The position numbers and the translations under genes were made by a program. The notes beneath the pieces are model-generated. The model was given only the letters and a program-made list of their open reading frames with translations. It had not been told where the DNA came from and searched no databases. 64,000 nucleotides of DNA. Origin: Doris montereyensis (lineage: Eukaryota > Mollusca > Gastropoda > Nudibranchia > Dorididae). Below, in pieces: positions 55,405-64,000 of the stretch. The DNA is taken from NCBI GenBank assembly GCA_037039925.1, contig JAXRKP010000276.1, positions 233,501 through 297,500 of the forward strand, read 5' to 3'. Within the stretch, counting starts at the first letter, position 1. Every line of letters begins with the position of its first letter.

Positions 55405-57168
55405 CATAACACTGTCTTTTCATGAGCTTATCCATCACTGTCACGATTTTCATGAACTTATCCATCACTGTCACGTACATACGTGTAGTGCACTCTCTTT
55501 TCATGAACTTATCCATCACTGTCACCTACATACGTGTAGTGCACTCTCTTTTCATGAACTTATCCATCACTGTCACGTACATACGTGTGGTGCACTCTCT
55601 TTTCATGAACTTATCCATCACTGTCACGTACATACGTGTAGTGCACTCTCTTTTCATGAACTTATCCATCACTGTCATATACATACGTAGTGCACTCTCT
55701 TTTCATGAACTTATCCATCACTGTCACGTACATACGTGTAGTGCACTCTCTTTTCATGAACTTATCCATCACTGTCACGTACATACGTGTAGTGCACTCT
55801 CTTTTTTTCCATCACTTGAACGTACTCTCTTTTCATCAACTTATCCATCACTGTCACGTACATACGTGTAGTGCACTCTTTTCGCGAACTTATCATCACT
55901 TCACGTACATACGTGTAGTGCACTCTCTTTCATTATCCATCACTGTCACGTACATACGTGTAGTGCACTCTCTTTTCATGAACTTATCCATCACTCGTAC
56001 ATACGTGTAGTGCACTCTTTCATGAATTTATCCATCACTGCCACGTACATACGTGTAGTCACTCTCTTTTCATGAACTTATCCATCACTGTCACGTACAT
56101 ACGTGTAGTGCACTCTGTTTTCATGAACTTATCCATCACTGTCACGTACATACGTGTAGTGCACTCTTTTCATGAACTTTCCATCACTGCCACGTATATA
56201 CGTGTAGTACTCTGTTTATCATGAACACATCACTGTCACGTACATACGTGTAGTGCACTTATCCATCTTTCATGAACTTGAACTTATCCATCACTATCAT
56301 CATACGTGTAGTGCACTCTCTTTTCACGTACATACGTGTAGTGCACTCTCTTTTCATGAACTTATCCATCACTGTCACGTACATACGTGTAGTGCACTCT
56401 CTTTTCATGACTTACATCACTATCACGTACATACTGGCACTCTCTTTTCATGAACTCACCCATCATCACGTACATACGTCTAGTGCACTCTCGTTTCATG
56501 AACTTATCCATCACTATCACGTACATACGTGTTGTGCACACTCTTTTCATGAACTTTTCCATCACTGCCACGTACATACTTGTAGTGCACTCTCTTTTCA
56601 TGAACTTATCCATCACTGCCACGTACATTACGTGTAGTGCACTTTCTTTTCATGGACTTATCTATCACTGTCACGTACATACGTGTAGTGCACTCTCTTT
56701 TCATGAACTTATCCATCACTGTCACCTACTACGTGTAATGCACTCTCTTTTCATGAACTTATCCATCATTGTCACGTACATACGTGTAGTGCACTCTCTT
56801 TTCATGAACTTATCCATCACTATCACGTACATACGTGTAGTGTACTCTTTCATGGACTTATCTATCACTGTCACGTACATACGTGTAGTGCACTCTCTTT
56901 TCATGAACTTATCTATCACTGTCACGTACATACGTGTAGTGCACTCTTTTTCATGAACTTATCCACTGTCACGTACATACGTGTAGCACTCTCTTTTCAT
57001 GAACTTATCCATCACTGCCACGTACATACGTGTAGTGCACTCTCTTTTCATGAACTTATCCATTACTGTCACGTACATTAGTGCACTCTCTTTTCATGAA
57101 CTTATCCATCACTGTCACGTACATACGTGTAGTGCACTCTCTTTTCATGAACTTATCCATCACTATCG
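55405..57168. repeat. 52-bp minisatellite with internal palindrome (about 33 units)
   Basis: The unit starts TCATGAACTTATCCATCACT, continues 'gtcacgtacatacgtgtagt' and ends 'gcactctctttt'. Each unit has the hairpin-like CACGTA-CA-TACGTG. Deletion variants are common between 55800 and 56460. Because 52 is not a multiple of three, open frames through it rotate; they are not genes. Confidence 0.95.
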
Positions 57169-58262
57169 AGATGTCCGCCCCTCCTCACCTGTCTTACTGT
57201 TTGTGATTTGTTTGCAATACCCGGTAGTAATACATGTAGTAGGCGAATAAAGTAATATGAAATACTTGTGTGCACGAAAATGGACCGCAGATAAATAAAA
57301 TCAATGAACCAAAACAATACACGAGAAACAACTTTACTAAAAGCCATTGACGGTTGCGTATCTTTTTCAAGCAGACCTCTTTAAAATCCGAGAAGAAGCT
57401 TTTAGACCCAAAGTACACTAAGTCGTTATTCATAAAAAAACGTCTTAGCCAGATAATGATATTACTAGGAAGAGGTCAAGGCGGACGCGAAAGTGCTATT
57501 TAGCTGGACATAAACCGCATAGTTTTGCCAAGGAATTTGGCAGTTTGCCCCACACTTACCTGGCCTATCTTGTTTGACAACGAAGAGGATCAGACGACCA
57601 CTATTTGTGTAAAGATCGGCCACGGTGTCGAATTGAGAACATTACCACAAGATTGTTTGCTATTCTTCTCGACACCGTGAAATCGTTTAGTCCCTGTAGG
57701 TCAATTTCAATGTTGGATGGCACTGTGGGCCACATAAATGGGTTCTCCTCCTTCCTCTTTGCTAATTGATATTGCACATTTTGTAAATGTACTACCCTCT
57801 CCCGTCGTCATCAATACGTTTGGTTGTAGTGTGAACAGGCACTTTGATAGGACGAAGTGTATGAATTATTATACATTGTACATGTATTGTGTACAACAAG
57901 CCAATCATCTGTAGATTTCTCGATGAAGTGAGAAGGAATTTGTTTGAATTGGTCTGTAAAGTACATAATATGATGTAAGGCCAGCAAACCTGTGCTGATA
58001 CCGCCATGTTCGGGGGGGGGGTGTAATTTGTATCGTCTCTTAGTTTTGTTTAATAGTACATTGTTATGTAGCCATAACTAGCGATATGGCCGTTTAGTTG
58101 CAACCATTGTCCTTGTGCCATGTACAATATTGTGTATGTTTCCAAGGCAATTTGTTTACAGAAAGTTACAAGGCAATCGAATTTGTGATTCTTTTTAGAC
58201 CAAAAAAAACCCGACATACTATTGGCTGACATGACAGGCTCTTACTCTATCCCTGCTTTTTC
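57169..58262. other. Intergenic sequence, no gene seen
   Basis: Mixed-composition sequence with a G run near 58013. No coding similarity or repeat family recognised. Confidence 0.5.
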
Positions 58263-58512
58263 TCTCTCAAATAACCAATTCATGGGAATTGCTTGACATG
58301 GGGAACATTGAAAAGTCTAACTCTTATTGAAGACGCAATTCATGGGAATCGCTTAATATGGGGAACATTGAACAAGTCTAACTCTTATTGAAGACGCAAT
58401 TCATGGGAATCAATGGGGAACATTGAACGCTAATCTTTGATATGAATCGCTTGATCTGGGAACATTGAACTAGTCTAACTCTTATTGAAGACGCAATTCA
58501 TGACTTCCTTCG
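58263..58512 (+). repeat. About 60-bp tandem repeat, four imperfect units
   Basis: Units share GGGGAACATTGAA, 'gtctaactcttattgaagac' and GCAATTCATGGGAAT. The third unit is shortened. Confidence 0.85.
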
Positions 58513-59027
58513 TATAAATGTCTCTGTCTTTATCACTCTGAACTATTTCTACCCGACTTCAGTTTGTCAAATAGACGCCACCACGACTGCCCATTATTAC
58601 GATTTTATCTTGGACTCATTCTCCCTAACCGGACACAAGCTATCAAATCGGTCTTGTAATCGGTCGATTTTTCTTTCTGTGATACATAATGGTTTCGATA
58701 GATCTAGAAAATGCCAATGTTACTGTCATGTAATGCACAGTGCACTGTGTTATGTAGGCCTTTCTTGCTTAACAGTCCAGTATTCGTTCCAACCGGAATT
58801 AATGCGGGATCCGGTCTTCGTTATACTCGATACCGCGGACGCTAATACCCAACGTCAACAGGATTAACACAAGTGTTGTACATGTATTCAAGTACATATT
58901 GTATTTCAAAGCCCCCTCTTTGCGTCACTCTTCTTTATTTGGAATTCGCATGAAGTCCTGGCGTGTAACACTGACACTGACCCAATGATTTTCATGACCT
59001 TAAAAATGACGTTATTACAGTAGTGAC

Positions 59028-59628
59028 GATTAATGACATATGATCAAGGGAACACTAACTTAGTGGCGAATGACGACAGATGACCAAGGGAACACTAACT
59101 TAGTGATAAATAACGACAGATGGCCAAGGAACACTACGTGACGAATAACGACAGATGACCAAGGGAACACTAACTTAGTGACAAATAACGCAGATAACCA
59201 AGGAACACTACTTAGTGACAAATAACGACAGATGACCAAAGGAACACTAACTTAGTGACGAATAACGACATATTACCAAGGGAACACTAACTTAATGACA
59301 AATAACGACATATTACCGAGGGAACACTAACTTAATGACAAATAACGACATATTACCAAGGGAACACTAACTTAATGACAAATAACGACAGATTACCAAG
59401 GGAACACTAACTTAGTGACAAATAACGACAGATTACCAAGGGAACACTAACTTAGTGACAAATAACCACATATGACCTAGGGAACACTAACTTAGTGACA
59501 AATAACCACCTATGACCTAGGGAACACTAACTTAGTGACAAATAACCACCTATGACCTAGGGAACACTAACATAGTGACAAATAACGCAGATGACCAAGG
59601 GAACACTAACTTAGTGACGAAAGACGAC
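59028..59628 (+). repeat. 40-bp minisatellite (about 15 units)
   Basis: Unit 'gacaaataacgacagatgac' plus CAAGGGAACACTAACTTAGT. Variants (CATATTACC, CACCTATGACCTAG) occur in blocks of neighbouring units, suggesting local unit duplication. Confidence 0.93.
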
Positions 59629-60120
59629 ACGAAATTTAATATGGAGGCTCCAAAAGGACAAAAACGGGACAACTACAAAGGAATCGATAGAAATATTTAA
59701 ACCCTCAACTTCCATGTTGGAACCTATCACCTTGCCATTGAAGAGAGCGCACAACGAACCTTGCCAACTATACTCTTTGACACTTAAGACTATTCATTTC
59801 GGTCACAGTGTTAAAGAAGTAACAACAGGAAATTCCACAACCTTGAAATGTTTCAACTTAGGAATAACAAAAAACCGTAGATGTAATTCGATTATCTTAT
59901 ATGAGATACCAGCTACCACACTGAACAGATATAATAATAAATTATACATGTATAGAAATTCAAGCTGCAAACTTCAAAACTTTTTTTACTTCCCAACAAG
60001 GATTTATATTATGTAATTCGGACATTGATATCCTGAGCCGGTGAAGTCTCAAGCTATTTTTCTGGACAATCTCTCACGGAGGTAAAATAAAAGAAAAAAA
60101 AGAAGAAGACTGGCTGCAAT
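59629..60120. other. Intergenic sequence, no gene seen
   Basis: One open frame (59714-60016) lacks any recognisable domain or codon signal. A SINE-like motif 'cttccatgttggaacctatc' is present but unassigned. Confidence 0.45.
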
Positions 60121-60125
60121 ATAAA

Positions 60126-60428
60126 TGTGATTTGATTTACCCACATCCACAACTAAGGTGATCTCGAGGGTTTTGGTAGGATTTTTAATTTTTCCCGGAC
60201 CGCCCTTTAAACAGCCAAGGGATATTTAACATACACATAGTGTTGTGATCTGCACACGGGACCTCCTTTTTATCGTCCGTCTCCGATGGAACTAGGTGTC
60301 GATCCACCAAATTGGACCGGGGGGGGGGGGGGGGGATAGATTATGCTCGAAAGAACCCGAGAACATTTTTCAACTGTGGACGTGGACGGAACTCGAACCT
60401 GCTACCTTTTGGTTGAGAACCCTTATGT
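60126..60428 (-). repeat. SINE family A copy (reverse)
   Basis: The complement of the A body is clear: 'acccacatccacaactaagg', GTTTTGGTAGGATTTTTAAT, 'gttgtgatctgcacacggga' and 'aactaggtgtcgatccacc'. A run of about 17 G (60319-60335) replaces part of the head region. Confidence 0.75.
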
Positions 60429-60912
60429 CGCCTTCCCTGCGGATTCTATTGTAATGCTTGTCTTGTTACTTTCACTACTATGCTTCTTTCTCTGGCAAAT
60501 TGACCCCACCCCACCCCCCCCAAACCCCCCCCCCCCAAAAAAAAAACAACAAAACAAAAAAAAAAAAAACAAAGAAGGAAAACAAGAAGAACAACAAACA
60601 GTTTGATAAGCAGTGGGATCTGTGACACCATGCCCGTAATAACTTTGCTACTATAGCAACGCTTATCAGAGCTATAAGTCCCAGTCTTATTACCTCCCCT
60701 TTCAAAGATCCGGGCTACCATTCGCATCGCCATATTCCGTGTTTAGTACCATTATAACCTGGCCTTTATCGCCAATAACGCCGATTTAGAAGGCGAGTTA
60801 TGAACCAAATCACCCGGTAAAGACGAGGTCCATAAATAATTTCTTTTAGGTACCTGTGTTACACGGACAGGAAAGGCAGATTGGTGTAGCTTTGTATGAA
60901 GGCTAGAGGTCT

Positions 60913-61410
<498 letters not shown>

Positions 61411-61465
61411 TATATCTACATGTCGGTCTGTTTGTCTGTCTATCTATCAACCTACCTATCTATGC

Positions 61466-61860
61466 CTCGGAGATTTGGTGGTCCAAGGGCAAGGTGAGGG
61501 CGTCTCAGCCAAAAAGCCGTGGGTTCGTACCCAACAGGTTGAAAGGTCGGCTGGGTCCTCACCACATACCTTTGCTGTAGACACAGTATTGTGGATTAGC
61601 GGCCATATAAAAAGATACATGACTCAACAAATTAAGTAATGGGCTTAGGTAGGTTGATTGGCATATAGTCCCATCGTAGACGATAGAAAGGAGGTCCCGT
61701 GATCCCGTGAAATGAAATCACAACATTGTGTGCACGTTGAAGATTATTTTTTATGGTTTATAGGTTTATAGGGCAGTCAGGGCAAAACTAAAAAATCCTA
61801 CCAAAACCCCCGACATCACCGTCTTTGAGGATGTGGGTAAAGTCAAATGAAGTGAAACGT
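61466..61860 (+). repeat. SINE family A copy, with internal insertion
   Basis: Head GGTGGTCCAAGGGCAAGGTG, then 'gccgtgggttcgtacccaac' (B box), a stretch of about 90 bp foreign to the family, and the body from 'ggtaggttgattggcatata', TAGTCCCATCG, 'ggcagtcagggcaaaactaa' to 'gaggatgtgggtaaagtc'. Confidence 0.65.
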
Positions 61861-61864
61861 ACGC

Positions 61865-62850
61865 ATCTATTCACCCAACTGTCTAGTTATGCCTTTGTCT
61901 TTAAATAATTATGTACATTTCATCTCTATTCATTCAGTTTATATTCAAATAGTGTAATTCCATTCATTTCCGAGTCCCTATGTAAATTAGGACTTTCTCA
62001 TTGTTCCATTAAGAGTCCCAAACCTACTGGAAACGTCTCTCCCTTCCTAGCTACAGGGTAATTAAAATTCTAAGCCGACACAACCTTCATTTCAGTGTCC
62101 CCTCCCCCATCCTCACTCCACCAAAATACGAAAGAAAATCAAACCAATCCTTTAAGTTATTGGATGATTGAGTCGAAAATCAATCAAGAAGGTGTTGCAA
62201 TGAATGACGTGGACGCTTCCAATTGCAATTTAAAAAATGGGTTTTCCGGTCTATCCTCACGCAAGCCAACCATTGTTCACGTCGTGACTGACGCGACGAA
62301 AACGGTGAAATAAAAAAAGTAGGACTACTCTATTTGGAAGAAAGGAAGGGAAAAAAAGAATCATGAACTCTTTTGAATTATAGAAGAGAGAGAGACGTCT
62401 GCAATGCTTTGACTGGCTGGCGGTGTTAGCACGTTCAGAACGAGGTGGCGTTAAGAAAACAGTGTTGTTCATATGTAGACCTATTGATTAATTTGGTTAG
62501 TCGTGGTATAAACAACAAATATTATTGTTGGGTTGTTTTTCAAAGATAGGAAATGCAGGCTGGGGAGGGAGGGTCGTAACGCTGTTTCAGTTTCAGTGTT
62601 GATAAAATCAAGTTTTAATGAACATTTAAAAGACCCAGCGATGAATGAACCTGCGACTGTGATTGGGGGGGGGGGGGGATCGAAGAGCAAACGGATGTTT
62701 ACTAAGACCATTATATGAGATCTACAAGAGCTCAGCGTTAGTTTTTTTTTCACAGAATAACCTACACAAAATCCCCGTGTTTGGCAATAGTTTGAATGTC
62801 ACACCGATAATCGAAATTCCAAGAATTATTATTGGTGGACCGGACAGTGG
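61865..62850. other. Intergenic sequence, no gene seen
   Basis: Short unconserved frames only. A run of about 12 G lies at 62662-62676. Confidence 0.45.
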
Positions 62851-62854
62851 ACAG

Positions 62855-63570
62855 GCACGGGGAGTAGATGATGCCGCCCTCCACGAGTCTCCTGCTGCCT
62901 TGCAGGCGGGTCTTGGCCGACCAAAGGCTAAGGGAGTTAACCCTGACAGAAAATAACAACCTGCTGCCTTGCAAGCTGGTCTTGAATGACTAAAGGCTAA
63001 GGGAGTTAACCCTGGTAGAAAATAACAAGGCCTGGTAGGGGGCCTCAAGGTGGCAACCCCACCATCTACCAAGGGTACAGTGGGCTAATCGCTTATCCAC
63101 AATCAAACACATTCAGAGAAATAAATATAATACAACTGGCTTGATCTTTCGAAGAAAAACTTGGAAACGAACATGGACTGTGATTTTTAGAATATGGAAC
63201 GTTAGGGAAATAAATGGAAAAGAGTTAGAATTAGTTGAAGAAATGGAAAAATTCAAAGTAGATATTTTTGCCACTACAGAAACAAAGAAAAAGGACAAGG
63301 AATAGAAAAATGTAGGACCGAATCATACTTTAATCTTCTCAGGAGTAGATGTCAAAGATAGAGCTAGAGCAGGAATAGGCCTCCTAGTGCATAGAAGGCA
63401 TGAAAAGCTACGAGAAAGTTGGAAATTTATAAGCTCACGGCTATTAGAGGTAAATATTAAACCAAAAGGACGAGAAATTAAAGTATTAATAGCTTAGGAC
63501 CAAACGAAGACACCACTAAAGAAGAAAAAGATATCTTCGAAAACGACTTACAAATAACTGCAGAGAATCT
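62855..63570 (+). pseudogene. LINE-X 5' end: tandem 5' UTR monomers and endonuclease start
   Basis: Two units of about 70 bp (62889-62958 and 62959-63028), each with CTGCTGCCTTGCA, 'aaggctaagggagttaaccc' and 'agaaaataacaa', are followed by a short unique stretch. The AP endonuclease start follows: RIWNVREINGKELELVEEME, KVDIFATTETKKK, then FSGVDVKDRARAGIGLL. The frame has stops (for example at 63303). The same segment lies inverted at 46000-46500. Confidence 0.8.
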
Positions 63571-63984
63571 ATAATCTATAGAAAGCAAGACAGAGACGAA
63601 ACACGTTTTGGAACCCATGACTTGTATAGCCAATAATATGCATACCTTTTCATGTTAGCATTTTCTAAATAATGTTTTGTAATTCTCAGATAATTATCAA
63701 TTTGTCATGGTTTGATTGCTGATTCATCACTTGTATGTCATTGCTGTTTGCCTTTATTTGCATATTTGTGAATGTATTCATTCAAAGCAAGGTGGACTTT
63801 GATAGAGATGCTTTGATGATGGTTCAAGAATGATTGTATCCATTTCACCTTAAATACTTGAATATCTGAAATAATGCCTTCACTTGATCTTTTGATGAAT
63901 TTTCAATAAAATGTAACACAAACAAACAAACAAAAACAAAAACAAACAAAAAATCAACAACAACGACATCTTTAAAAAAATACA
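63571..63984 (+). mobile_element. Retroposed insert with A-rich tail and target duplication
   Basis: The insert interrupts the LINE-X endonuclease frame. The 15-bp AACTGCAGAGAATCT occurs on both sides (63556-63570 and 63985-63999). The insert ends with AATAAA (about 63905), then an A/CAAA-rich tail, as expected for L1-type retroposition of a polyadenylated RNA. There is no open frame, so it is probably a 3' UTR piece of an mRNA or a 5'-truncated element. The LINE resumes at the window edge. Confidence 0.75.
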
Positions 63985-64000
63985 AACTGCAGAGAATCTT

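Noticed and set aside
55405..57168. CRISPR-like array of regularly repeated units
   Set aside because: The 52-bp units are contiguous with no unique spacers, vary by deletions, and lie in a eukaryotic genome. It is a minisatellite.

Overview
The window is eukaryotic DNA: exons bounded by GT-AG introns, long pyrimidine-rich and tetranucleotide microsatellites, several tRNA-derived SINE families, and APE-type and CR1/L2-like LINE remnants. The repeat landscape and the divergence of the one recognised protein suggest a lophotrochozoan, most likely a mollusc. That is an inference, and no species can be named from the sequence alone.

Positions 2-29271 (+) hold one gene. It is the TRAPPC9 (NIBP/Trs120) subunit of the TRAPPII vesicle-tethering complex, missing only its 5' end (roughly the first 150 residues of the human protein). 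I traced 23 coding exons joined by 22 GT-AG introns, ending in a TGA at 29269-29271. They encode about 1145 residues if nine single-base frame breaks are allowed for. Correcting those breaks makes every exon phase agree, and nearly all lie in short homopolymers. This points to assembly errors in a live gene more than to a pseudogene, although decay cannot be excluded.

The introns carry many short elements: tRNA-headed SINE families (called A and B here), a short dispersed repeat D, TIR elements, LINE fragments, and two long CT microsatellites. One of these microsatellites runs directly into the exon 20 splice acceptor. A 1.35-kb TTAA-flanked insertion with unidentified open frames splits a SINE in intron 14.

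From 29272 to the end (about 34.7 kb) I find no host gene. This part is repeats. A 59-bp minisatellite (36755-41556) was invaded by a 1250-bp Harbinger-like transposon (16-bp TIRs, TAA target duplications) and by a CR1/L2-like LINE. One APE-type LINE family is present as four copies in both orientations. There are five further minisatellites (units of 21, 40/41, 52, about 60 and 40 bp), several microsatellites, and near the right edge a 3'-UTR-like retroposed insert flanked by a perfect 15-bp target duplication.

No CRISPR array, bacterial operon, RNA gene or new multi-gene system is visible. The most informative signals are the frame-break pattern in TRAPPC9 and the datable nested transposon insertions.
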